64,000 nucleotides of DNA from Cavia porcellus. Lineage: Eukaryota > Chordata > Mammalia > Rodentia > Caviidae. The DNA is taken from positions 3,100,001 to 3,164,000 of the forward strand of contig NW_026947543.1 of assembly GCF_034190915.1 (NCBI RefSeq). Reading direction: 5' to 3'. Each line of letters opens with the position of its first letter. Position 1 is the stretch's first letter. Shown in pieces: positions 1 through 9,238 of the stretch. The notes below the pieces were generated by a model that did no database searches, was not told the DNA's origin, and saw only the letters and a program-made list of their open reading frames with translations. The position numbers and the translations under genes were made by a program.

Positions 1-892
1 AAGTTTCTCCTATTAAAATTGAAAGACTAACAGACTCTGCTACTTTTCATCTAAATTCAGTGTTGCGCTAAATTCAGTGTTGGACTATTTTTACAAATCC
101 TTTGAAATGTGTCCTCCTCTAGTCACTGGTCGTCCTGGAATGTACTTTCTTGTGAAGACAGGATTTGAGCAAATTGACACAAGTACAGTTTGCCACTACT
201 CTGGACACCTGGTTAAATATCGAGTTGCCTAAATGGTGTGTGTTTTACTTTGATCTCTGCTCACACTTTGCTCATCCAGTTAGAACCACAGGGCTCCAGG
301 CCATAGCGTTCTAGGCCTAAACAAGAAAATTTCCATTCCGTTTTGGGAGTTCATTCGTCTCTCATAATTACTTTTTCCACAAATGTGTGCTTCAGGAGAG
401 TCCCTGTCTAAATGTGGAGAGGCCCATTTTCATTCACTCACTTTCAGACTTTCTAAGATTTTCAGTTACCAGAGGTTTGCCCAGACTTGCCATTGTCAAG
501 CGACAGTGCACTTAACTTGAAGTTGTGCAGTATTACTTCATGTGTGTCCGTGGAAATTCCACCAATGGGAAACTCTTGCTGTAGTCATCTCCAAGTGTTT
601 CTGCGTAAGACAATATAACTAACAAAGGATGTGGTTTCAAGCAGAATGAGGAATGGAGGCATAATCTTTATTTCAGTGCAGGTTGACCTTTCAAAGAAAC
701 AGTAATTCCTATGAAATAGGAGGTAAAATCTTTTGTAAAGAGACATGGATATGACATGCTCAACTTTATGTCACATTTTTTAAAAAGCCAAGGGCATTTG
801 AGAAATTCTTGCCTGCTGAATTGTCCCTTTTTTCAAATTTCTCATAGGTAAGACACTCCAGTTTCTTTAAACCATGGTACTGTTCCTTCCAT

Positions 893-944
893 GTAAAAAA
901 ACAAAGCAAAAAACAACATAAATTAAAACAAAACCCATCAAATT
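893..944 (+). repeat. A-rich tract, possible retroelement tail or poly(A) signal
   Basis: An A-rich stretch of about 50 bp with C, G and T interruptions (AAAGCAAAAAACAA). It recurs about 450 bp upstream of the B1 in every unit. In monomer 2 it contains AATAAA at 4790-4795; in monomer 1 this reads CATAAA. It could be the decayed tail of an older retroelement inserted before the monomer was amplified. I recognise no element body 5' of it, and no target-site duplication is evident. Confidence 0.4.
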
Positions 945-1348
945 ACATTTGAGAGCACACAATTGCTCAGCAGGCCCACTATTCAAGAAGCTAGAGGTAC
1001 AGAAGCCTCAGCCTTCAGCCCATGGCCTGAAGTTTTGTCTCTATCATAGCCCCTCAATTCCCTGGCATGTCCACATTAACTCATGAATCTTTACTCATTT
1101 CCTCTTCAAATGCACAGGATCCAATATATTTGAACCCTGTTCACCTGGGCTGTAATCATCCAAGAACTCACGAGAAGAAGGGCAGCCACCCCCTTGCCTG
1201 GGGCCTTGGAGCTTATCACCATAGAAATGGAAACCTGAACAGGGGGAGCCAAAACAAAGAGAATAATATTCCTAAAGCCTGAAACACAGAAGCTACCTAT
1301 AGACCAATAGTGGGATTTCACAAATTATGTAAGAATCTCTGTGCACAT

Positions 1349-1490
1349 GCTTGGCATGGTCGCTCATGCCTATAATCCCAGCAATCTGGGGGCTGAGGTC
1401 GATGGATCCTTGGGAGTTCCAGTCCATCGTGGGCTACTTATTTATCTCAAGGCCTCTTTCAACAACTACATAAGATGCTGTTTCCAAAAA
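1349..1490 (+). mobile_element. B1-type (7SL-derived) SINE, monomer 1
   Basis: About 142 bp resembling an old rodent B1. It has GGCATGGTCGCTCATGCC (A-box region), TATAATCCCAGCAATCTGGG, GGCTGAGG, GGATCCTTGGGAGTTCCAG (degenerate B box), TGGGCTAC and a 3' end GCTGTTTCCAAAAAGAGG that corresponds to CCTGTCTCAAAAA. A second weak copy of the AGTTC...GGCTAC portion (about 1445-1470) fits the internal duplication of murid-type B1. Divergence from the family is high, and no clear target-site duplication is seen. It inserted once, before array amplification, and is copied in every unit. Confidence 0.8.
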
Positions 1491-2040
1491 GAGGACAACA
1501 GAAAACTAGACACACTTGGTCTAGGTCCCGGGGTTCACTACATGAGTTGTGGAGTCTAAATATTCCATGCCATGAGAAAATACCTGGGATTTTTAGTGAA
1601 AGGGGCATTTGCATCCCTTTTCTAAGGGTTTTCCTTTCACTATGTTACATTTGAATTCTGGGAAAACCTGCTGGTGACAAGCTATCTAGCATTATGTTGG
1701 TTTAGGTATTGAGCTAGTACCACATGTTTAGTGTTCAGGGTTATGCTGGAATGGCTGCAGACCGCCTTGAAATAGCTATTGCAGACAAGTGAACCCCGAG
1801 GAAGCTGGATAGTTGAAGCAGGCACTCCAAATATTCATGCACTGCAAGGATTCACTTTCATTTTGGGACTCATCTTCTGGTTGCTGGCTTTTAGTGCTAA
1901 CTGATACTACCATGGTGGCAGTAATCCAGCAGAGACTGCATGTATGGTTTGCAAGTTTGCTTCCCAAGCCACCAGAAACTTGGCAGAACACAAATCATTG
2001 TGGCATTTTCTTTCCTCCCCTGAAACATTTGGCTTTCTAA

Positions 2041-2362
2041 GTTTGAAAATTGAATAGACTGGGCTAGTCAGGTTTGGACCCCATGTACCACCAACAGAGC
2101 TAAAGACAGAGCCAATTACTTCCCTCCACTTGTCAAAATATGTCAAATTTGCTTGGTCACCACAACTTCAAAGGAAATTCAGAGGCAACTTAGAGAGGTG
2201 AATCAAATACTGCCTGATTTGAATGGCTGCGGTTGTATGAGGTGGAAAGCTGCAGAGTTGGGCTGAAACTGTTCACAGGAATCCACAGGCTTGTGGTTGC
2301 CAGGCAACCACACTGGGCTGAGATTGGCTGAACATCACTGTGAGGTGGATTTTAGGTTCTAG
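2041..2362 (+). repeat. Internal direct repeat, first copy (monomer 1)
   Basis: Runs from GTTTGAAAATTGAATAGACTGG to TAGGTTCTAG and is followed directly by a diverged second copy of equal length. It contains ATTACTTCCCTCCACTT, GCAGAGTTGGGCTGAAAC, the X-box palindrome centred on 2302 and AGATTGGCTG (inverted CCAAT). The duplication is shared by all units except 5 and 15, so it predates the amplification visible here. Confidence 0.9.
2292..2325 (+). promoter_or_regulatory. Upstream X-box plus inverted CCAAT (first internal repeat, monomer 1)
   Basis: GGTTGCCAGGCAACC is a perfect palindrome around A2302 with ten-base arms (2292-2312). It fits the RFX X-box pattern GTNRCC-N(0-3)-RGYAAC with a one-base spacer. 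ATTGG follows 14 bases after the X-box (within GAGATTGGCTG), the orientation of the Y box bound by NF-Y in MHC class II-type promoters. The first-repeat X-box is intact in 11 of the 15 units that have two repeats and altered in monomers 10, 11, 14 and 16. Binding is inferred from motif only. Confidence 0.5.
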
Positions 2363-2684
2363 GTTTGAAAATTTAAAAGACTGGGGTAGTCAAGTTTGGA
2401 ACACATCGACCACAGACAGACCAAAAGGTCTTTCAATTACTTCCCTGCACTTCTCAAAATACGTCAAATTTTCTTGATCACTACAACTGTAAAAAAAATT
2501 CTGAGGCAACATAGAGAGGCTAATCAAATACTGCATGATTGGAATGGCTGTGGTTGTATGAGGTGGAAAGCTGCAGAGTTGGGCTGAAACAGTTCACAGA
2601 AAGCCACAAGCTTGTGGTTGCCAGGCAACCACACTGGGCTGTGATTGGCTGGGCACCATTGTGAGCTGGACTTTAGGCTCTAGG
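2363..2684 (+). repeat. Internal direct repeat, second copy (monomer 1)
   Basis: Diverged tandem duplicate of 2041-2362 and of the same length, ending in GGCTCTAGG. It differs by an A run after CAACTGT, by AACAGTTC in place of AACTGTTC, and by CCACAAGCTTGTGG before the X-box. This is the copy next to the AP-1 and TATA-like sites, and the better preserved of the two across the array. Confidence 0.9.
2484..2489 (+). promoter_or_regulatory. Myb-type element CAACTG in second internal repeat (monomer 1)
   Basis: CTACAACTGT matches the Myb core YAACNG and lies about 290 bp upstream of the TATA-like box. The corresponding place in the first repeat reads CACAACTTC or CACAAGTTC and does not match. 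The core is kept in most units and lost in monomer 16 (CAAGTG). A six-base match alone is weak evidence. Confidence 0.2.
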
Positions 2685-2779
2685 ATACAAGTGTGCAGTA
2701 GGAGACCTGAGTCACAATGCTGGGCGTTGCCATGGAGACCTCAGTGTCACAGAGGACCTTGTAGGGCAAGATTTAAATA
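2613..2779 (+). promoter_or_regulatory. Promoter-like module: X-box, CCAAT, AP-1, RFX half-site, TATA-like (monomer 1)
   Basis: In order: X-box palindrome with ten-base arms centred on 2623; GTGATTGGCTG (inverted CCAAT, NF-Y type) 14 bases on; TGAGTCA at 2708-2714 (AP-1 type); GTTGCCATGGAGAC at 2726-2739 (one good RFX half-site); and TTTAAATA at 2772-2779 (TATA-like). A start site on the + strand at about 2800-2810 would follow. RFX and NF-Y act together on many promoters, including MHC class II and male germ-line genes, so a tissue-restricted promoter is plausible. Distance from X-box centre to TATA-like box is 149 bp, the same in every unit. No expression evidence is available from sequence alone. 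Confidence 0.55.
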
Positions 2780-3146
2780 GGATGAATATTCTTGGCCTGG
2801 TATGCCACAGGATTCTCACTGAAGGCTTCACTGCTCAGAATTTGGGGATGTAAGTGCTTGCCAATCTACACATGGATGTACTTTCAATGGGATATGAAAT
2901 ATGCCAGGGCCTGGCAGATGTTCTCTGACATGTCCTATCCTTGAGCATATGCTTTTCCCTTGTCATGTCTGTCATTTGGCTGAGTCCTGTTCCCTAAGCT
3001 ATTCAGTCAAGACTTGCTAGAATCATTCACCTGCAGTATAAGAGCTTTCTGTGAAATGTCTCAGCAGAAATCCTCTGCAAGCACATAGCTTTGGATATGA
3101 GAGACAGTGGTGGAAGTTGAATTTCAAGGGCAGATATTTGAAAACA

Positions 3147-3305
3147 ATGAAACAAGCCCCGAATAAGATCTTTACATGTTTCCCAGATGAATATGTTTGG
3201 AAATACGGGGGAAGATGGAGATCAAGACTGAGAAGAGTGCACACCCATTTCAAGGTACAAAAACCAGGGAAAAACATGGGAAAGCAAGAGAGCTGGTTAA
3301 TTTGA
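3147..3305 (+). other. Short open frame downstream of the TATA-like box, probably not coding (monomer 1)
   Basis: The first in-frame ATG of an open stretch beginning near 3051 gives about 52 codons (MKQAPNKIFTCFPDEYVWKY...), rich in Lys and Arg, with no family I recognise. It would sit in the presumed transcript. The longer 84-codon version needs a GTG start. The opposite strand is open over the same bases (3023-3277), which argues against codon constraint. Monomers 2 and 3 carry a TAG at the upstream end of the longer frame, and monomer 5 has a two-base deletion near its end. Confidence 0.12.
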
Positions 3306-3442
3306 TGTAAAAATCTTTGATGATGAAAGGAAAATTATATTCTCATGATGATTTAATCAGGCTGTAGAGTGAAGTTCTCATGTTGGTTGTCCTATGTGTG
3401 GCCTTCTGCATTGGGCAGTGGATGCAGGACAGGAGATCTTCA

Positions 3443-3448
3443 AATAAA
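3443..3448 (+). terminator. Candidate poly(A) signal AATAAA (monomer 1)
   Basis: AATAAA lies 671 bp after the TATA-like box, in CTTCAAATAAATCTGGTGG. A T/G-richer stretch follows at 3490-3510 (CCTGTGTATTCC). Equivalents checked at 7317-7322 and 53262-53267 sit 672 bp after their TATA-like boxes. With the promoter-like module it would delimit a transcript of about 0.65 kb. AATAAA is common by chance in AT-rich DNA. Confidence 0.3.
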
Positions 3449-3622
3449 TCTGGTGGAACACAAAATAGTGAAAAAAATATCAAGCTAAATCCTGTGTATT
3501 CCTTCCCTTTGAGAACATATATGGATAATGTCCGGAGTTTCAAAAGAGAAAATGTCTATTCGGTCATGGTTTCACCAATGAAATGGTCACTTCACATAAC
3601 ATTTTGAATTTCGCTTTCACAG

Positions 3623-3660
3623 TTGCTCATGTACCGGGCCTGAGTAAAGCAGAATGCAGA
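3623..3660 (+). other. Candidate 38-nt mini-exon bounded by splice-like sites (monomer 1)
   Basis: A pyrimidine-rich acceptor (CGCTTTCACAG) precedes 3623 and a donor-like GTAAGC begins at 3661. Most units have TTTTGCTTTCACAG here. The acceptor AG is lost in monomer 10 (38036-38040) and changed to CATAG in monomer 14. A further acceptor-like TTGGGAGTCAG lies about 130 bp downstream in type A units. This may be a non-coding exon or chance. Confidence 0.25.
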
Positions 3661-4918
3661 GTAAGCCTCATCAATAGTTGTGCATTCCATAAGTGGTTTT
3701 AAAACCAGTGAAACCCTTTGGACCTAGTGTTTGTATTTAATTGGTTGATTGGTTTTTCAAATTGTTTGTTTTACTATTTTTAACTCTGGCAGTCAGGGAA
3801 GCCCTCACTCATAGTGATTTAGACCTCTCCAAAAGCTCTGAAGTTATTCATGTAACAGCTATTACATGTTATAAGTTTCTCCTATTAAAACTTGAAAGAC
3901 TAACAGACTCTGCTACTTGTCATCAAATTCAGTGTTGCGCTAAATTCCGTGTTGGACTTTTTTTACAAGTCCTTTGAAATGTGTCCTCCTCTAGTCACTG
4001 GTCGTGCTGGAATGTACTTTCTTGTGAAGACAGGATTTGAGCAAATTGACACAAGTACAGTTTGCCACTACTCTGGACACCTGGTTAAATATCGAGTTGC
4101 CTAAATGGTGTGTGTTTTACTTTGATCTCTGCACACACTTTGCTCATCCAGTTAGAACCTCAGGGCTCCAGGCCATAGCGTTCTAGGCCTAAATAAGAAA
4201 ATTTCCATTCCGTTTTCGGAGTTCATTCTTCTCTCATAATTACTTTATTCACAAATGTGTGCTTCAGGAGAGTCCAGGTCTAAATGTGGAGAGGCCCATT
4301 TTCCTTCTCTCACTTTCAGACTTTCTAAGATTTTCAGTTACTAGAGGTTTTCCCAGACTTACCATTTTCAAGGGACAGTGCACTTCACTTGAAGTTGTGC
4401 AGTATTACTTCATGTGTGTCCGTGGAAATTCCACCAATGGGAAACTCTTGCTGTAGTCATCTCCAAGTGTTTCTGCGTAAGAAAATATAACTAACAAAGG
4501 ATGTGGTTTCAAGCAGAATGAGGAATGGAGGGATAATCTTTATTTCAGTGCAGGTTGACCTTTAAAAGAAACAGTAATTCCTATGAAATAGGAGGTAAAA
4601 TCTTTTGTAAAGAGACATGGATATGACATGCTCAACTTTATGTCACATTTTTTAAAAAGCCAAGGGCATTTGAGAAATTCTTGGTTGCTGAATTGTCCCT
4701 TTTTTTCAAATTTCCCTTAGGTAACACACTCCAGTTTCTTCAAACCATGGTACTGTTCCTTCCATGTAAAAAACCAAAGCAAAAAACAAAATAAATTAAA
4801 ACAAAACCCATCAAATTACATTTGAGAGCACACAATTGCTCAGCAGGCCCACTATTCAAGAAGCTAGAGGTACAGAAGCCTCAGCCTTCAGCCCATGGCC
4901 TGAAGTTTTGTCTCTATC

Positions 4919-5155
4919 ATGGCCCCTCAATTCCCTGGCATGTCCACATTAACTCATGAATCTTTACTCATTTCCTCTTCAAATGCACAGGATCCAATAT
5001 ATTTGAACCCTGTTCACCTGGGCTGTAATCATCCAAGGACACACCAGAGGAAAGGCAGCCATCCCCTTGCCTGGGGCCTTGGAGCTTATCACAATAGAAA
5101 TGGAAACCTGAACAAGGGGAGCCAAAACAAAGAGAGTAATATTCCTAAAGTCTGA
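4919..5155 (+). other. Short open frame, 78 codons, probably not coding (monomer 2; recurs in most units)
   Basis: ATG with good Kozak context (ATCATGG), protein beginning MAPQFPGMSTLTHESLL, no recognisable domain, signal peptide or family. The frame is full length in many units (e.g. 23936-24172, 27786-28022, 62111-62347). The start is ATA in monomer 1 and GTG in monomer 6, and the frame is broken in monomers 4 and 5 and altered at the end in 13. Differences between type A and type B copies are largely amino-acid changing (HPLAW/HSLAW, NGNLNK/NGHLNK, ESNIPKV/ERHIPKA), so I see no sign of selection on the protein. It lies upstream of the promoter-like module of its own unit. Confidence 0.12.
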
Positions 5156-5221
5156 AACACAGAAGCTACCTATAGACCAGTAGTGGGATTTCACAAATTA
5201 TATAAGATTCTCTGTGCACAT

Positions 5222-5363
5222 GCTTGGCATGGTCGCTCATGCCTATAATCCCAGCAATCTGGGGGCGGAGGTGGATGGATCCTTGGGAGTTCCAGTCCAT
5301 CGTGGGCTACGAATTTATCTCAAGGCCGCTTTCAACAACTACATAAGATGCTGTTTCCAAAAA
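5222..5363 (+). mobile_element. B1-type SINE, monomer 2
   Basis: Same insertion as in monomer 1. It reads GGGGGCGGAGG where most copies have GGGGGCTGAGG. Confidence 0.8.
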
Positions 5364-6485
5364 GAGGACAACAGAAAACTAGACACACTTGGTCTAGGTC
5401 CCGGGGTTCACTACATGAGTTGTGGAGTCTAATTATTCCATGCCATGAGAAAATACCTGGGATTTTTAGTGAAAGGGGCATTTGCATCCCTTTTCTAAGG
5501 GTTTTCCTTTCACCATGTTACATTTGAATTCTGGGAAAACCTGCTGGTGACAAGCTATCTAGCATTATGTTGGATTAGGTATTGAGCTAGTACCACATAT
5601 TAAGTGTTCAGGGTTATGCTGGAATGGCTGCAGACCTCCTTGAAATAGCTATTGCAGACAAGTGAACCCCGAGGAAGCTGGATAGTTGAAGCAGGCACTC
5701 CAAATATTCATGCACTGCAAGGATTCACTTTCATTTTGGGACTCATCTTCTGGTTGCTGGCTTTTAGTGCTAACTGATACTACCATGGTGGCAGTAATCC
5801 AGCAGAGACTGCATGTATGGTTTGCAAGTTTGCTTCCCAAGCCACCAGAAACTTGGCAGAACACAAATCATTGTGGCATTTTCTTTCCTCCCCTGAAACA
5901 TTTGGCTTTCTAAGTTTGAAAATTGAATAGACTGGGCTAGTCAGGTTTGGACCCCATGTACCACCAACAGAGCTAAAGACAGAGCCAATTACTTCCCTCC
6001 ACTTGTCAAAATATGTCAAATTTGCTTGGTCACCACAACTTCAAAGAACATTCTGAGGCAACTTAGAGAGGTGAATCAAATACTGCCTGATTGGAATGGC
6101 TGCGGTTGTATGAGGTGGAAAGCTGCAGAGTTGGGCTGAAACTGTTCACAGGAATCCACAGGCTTGTGGTTGCCAGGCAACCACACTGGGCTGAGATTGG
6201 CTGAACATCACTGTGAGGTGGATTTTAGGTTCTAGGTTTGAAAATTTAAAAGACTGGGGTAGTCAAGTTTGGAAAACATCGACCACAGACAGACCAAAAG
6301 GTCTTTCAATTACTTCCCTGCACTTCTCAAAATACGTCAAATTTTCTTGATCACTACAACTGTAAAAAAAATTCTGAGGCAACATAGAGAGGCTAATCAA
6401 ATACTGCATGATTGGAATGGCTGTGGTTGTATGAGGTGGAAAGCTGCAGAGTTGGGCTGAAACAGTTCACAGAAAGCCACAAGCT

Positions 6486-6652
6486 TGTGGTTGCCAGGCA
6501 ACCACACTGGGCTGTGATTGGCTGAGCACCATTGTGAGCCTGACTTTAGGCTCTAGGTTACAAGTGTGCAGTAGGAGACCTGAGTCACAATGCTGGGCGT
6601 TGCCATGGAGACCTCAGTGTCACAGAGGACCTTGTAGGGAAAGATTTAAATA
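6486..6652 (+). promoter_or_regulatory. Promoter-like module, monomer 2
   Basis: All five elements intact, TATA-like box at 6645-6652. The base context is GGGAAAGATTTAAATA rather than GGGCAAGATTTAAATA. Confidence 0.55.
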
Positions 6653-9096
6653 GGATGAATATTCTTGGCCTGGTATGCCACAGGATTCTCACTGAAGGCT
6701 TCACTGCTCAGAATTTGGGGATGCAAGTGCTTCCCAATCTACATATGGATGTACTTTCAATGGGATATGAAATATGCCAGGGCCTGGCAGATGTTCTCTG
6801 ACATGTCCTATCCTTGAGCATATGCTTTTCCCTTGTCATGTCTGTCATTTGGCTGAGTCCTGTTCCCTAAGCTACTCAGTCAAGACTTGCTGGAATTATT
6901 CACCTGCAGTATAAGAGCTTTCTGTGAAATGTCTCAGCAGAAATCCTCTGCAAGCACATAGCTTTGGATATGAGAGACAGTGGTAGAAGTTGAATTTCAA
7001 GGGCAGATATTTGAAAACAATGAAACAAGCCCCGAATAAGATCTTTACATGTTTCCCAGATGAATATGTTTGGAAATACGGGGGAAGATGGAGATCAAGA
7101 CTGAGAAGAGTGCACACCCATTTCAAGGTACAAAAACCAGGGAAAAACATGGGAAAGCAAGAGAGCTGGTCAATTTGATGTAAAAATCTTTGATGATGAA
7201 AGGAAAATTATATTCTCATGGTGATTTAATCAGGCTGTAGCAGTGAAGTTCTCATGTTGGTTGTCCTATGTGTGGCCTTCTGCATTGGGCAGTGGATGCA
7301 GGACAGGAGATCTTCAAATAAATCTGGTGGAACACAAAATAGTGAAAAAAATATCAAGCTAAATCCTGTGTATTCCTTCCCTTTGAGAACATATATGGAT
7401 AATGTCCGGAGTTTCAAAAGAGAAAATGTCTATTCGGTCATGGATTCACCAATGAAATGGTCACTTCACATAACATTTTGAATTTTGCTTTCACAGTTGC
7501 TCATGTACCGGGCATGAGTAAAGCAGAATGCAGAGTAAGCCTCATCAATAGTTGTGCATTCCATAAGTGGTTCTAAAACCAGTGAAACCCTTTGGACCTA
7601 GTGTTTGTATTTAATTGGTTGATTGGTTTTTCAAATTGTTTGTTTTACTATTTTTAACTTTGGGAGTCAGGGAAGCCCTCACTCATAGTGATTTACACCT
7701 CTCCAAAAGCTCTGAAGTTATTCATGTAACAGCTATTACATGTTATAAGTTTCTCCTATTAAAACTTGAAAGACTAACAGACTCTGCTACTTGTCATCTA
7801 AATTCAGTGTTGCGCTCATTTCAGTGTTGTCCTGTTTTTTACAAGTCCTTTGAAATGTGTCCTCCTCTACTCACTGGTCGTGCTGGAATGTACTTTCTTG
7901 TGAAGACAGGATTTGAGCAAATTGACACAAGTACAGTTTGCCACTACTCTGGACACCTGGTTAAATATCGAGTTGCCTAAATGGTGTGTGTTTTACTTTG
8001 ATCTCTGCTCACACTTTGCTCATCCAGTTAGAACCACAGGGCTCCAGGCCATAGCGTTCTAGGCCTAAACAACAAAATTTCCATTCCGTTTTGGGAGTTC
8101 ATTCGTCTCTCATAATTACTTTTTACACAAATGTGTGCTTCAGGAGAGTCCCGGTCTAAATGTGGAGAGGCCCATTTTCCTTCTCTCACTTTCAGACATT
8201 CTAAGATTTTCAGTTACTAGAGGTTTTCCCAGACTTGCCATTTTCAAGGGACAGTGCACTTAACTTGAAGTTGTGCAGTATTACTTCATGTGTGTCCGTG
8301 GAAATTCCACCAATGGGAAACTCTTGCTGTATTCATCTCCAAGTGTTTCTGCATAAGAAAATATAACTAACAAAGGATGTGTTTTCAAGCAGAATGAGGA
8401 ATGGAGGGATAATCTTTATTTCAGTGCAGGTTGACCTTTCAAAGAAACAGTAATTCCTATGAACTAGGAGGTAAAATCTTTTGTAAAGAGACATGGATAT
8501 GACATGCTCAACTTTATGTCACATTTTTTAAAAAGCCAAGGGCATTTGAGAAATTCTTGGCTGCTGAATTGTCCCTTTTTTCAAATTTCTCTTAGGTAAC
8601 ACACTCCAGTTTCTTCAAACCAGGGTACTGTTCCTTCCATGTAAAAAACCAAAGCAAAAAACAAAATAAATTAAAACAAAACCCATCAAATTACATTTGA
8701 GAGCACACAATTGCTCAGCAGGCCCACTATTCAAGAAGCTAGAGGTACAGAAGCCTCAGCCTTCAGCCCATGGCCTCAAGTTTTGTCTCTATCATGGCCC
8801 CTCAATCCCCTGGCATGTCCACATTAACTCATGCATCTTTACTCATTTCCTCTTCAAATGCACAGGATCCAATATATTTGAACCCTGTTCACCTTGGCTG
8901 TAATCATCCAAGGATACACCAGAGGAAAGGCAGCCATCCCCTTGCATGGGGCCTTGGAGCTTATCACAATAGAAATGGAAACCTGAACAAGGGGAGCCAA
9001 AGCAAAGAGAGTAATATTCCTAAAGTCTGAAACACAGAAGCTACCTATAGACCATTAGTGGGATTTCACAAATTATGTAAGATTCTCTGTGCACAT

Positions 9097-9238
9097 GCTT
9101 GGCATGGTCGCTCATGCCTATAATCCCAGCAATCTGGGGGCTGAAGTGGATGGATCCTTGGGAGTTCCAGTCCATCGTGGGCTACGAATTTATCTCAAGG
9201 CCGCTTTCAACAACTAAATAAGATGCTGTTTCCAAAAA
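9097..9238 (+). mobile_element. B1-type SINE, monomer 3
   Basis: Same insertion as in monomer 1. It has CTGAAGTGG and CAACTAAATAAG as private changes. Confidence 0.8.

Larger units (their letters stand above)
1..3872 (+). repeat. Monomer 1 (type A)
   Basis: The phase of the unit is arbitrary and set by the first base of the window. It carries the type A 24-bp segment (CTATCTAGC... at about 1681) and GTGAAAAAAATATCAAGC near 3470. Near 400-460 it has type B-like bases (GTCTAAATG, TTCATTCACTC), a small patch of mosaicism. Bases 1-890 and 1491-2040 hold no recognisable gene or element. The start codon of the MAPQ frame is ATA here (1046). The internal duplication is complete at 2041-2362 and 2363-2684. 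Confidence 0.95.
3873..7746 (+). repeat. Monomer 2 (type A)
   Basis: Full-length type A unit. The internal 322-bp repeats are at 5914-6235 and 6236-6557, the AATAAA at 7317-7322. A G-to-A change near 6987 puts a TAG in the short frame that is open over 6896-7178 in most other units. Stretches 3873-4780 and 5364-5913 show no recognisable feature. Confidence 0.95.

Noticed and set aside
1341..1559. 72-codon frame MHMLGMVAHAYNPSNLG...
   Set aside because: This is a translation of the B1 SINE; the AYNPSNLG motif is the usual conceptual product of an Alu/B1 sequence.
2521..2545. Inverted AATCA...TGATT spaced by about ten bases, resembling a paired homeodomain site
   Set aside because: The spacing fits no homeodomain dimer site I know well enough to claim, and the bases are AT-rich enough for chance.
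3023..3277. Open frame of 84-86 codons on the minus strand, repeated in every unit
   Set aside because: It mirrors an equally open frame on the plus strand, has no recognisable domain, and lacks convincing start context. Repetition follows from the tandem array, not from coding constraint.
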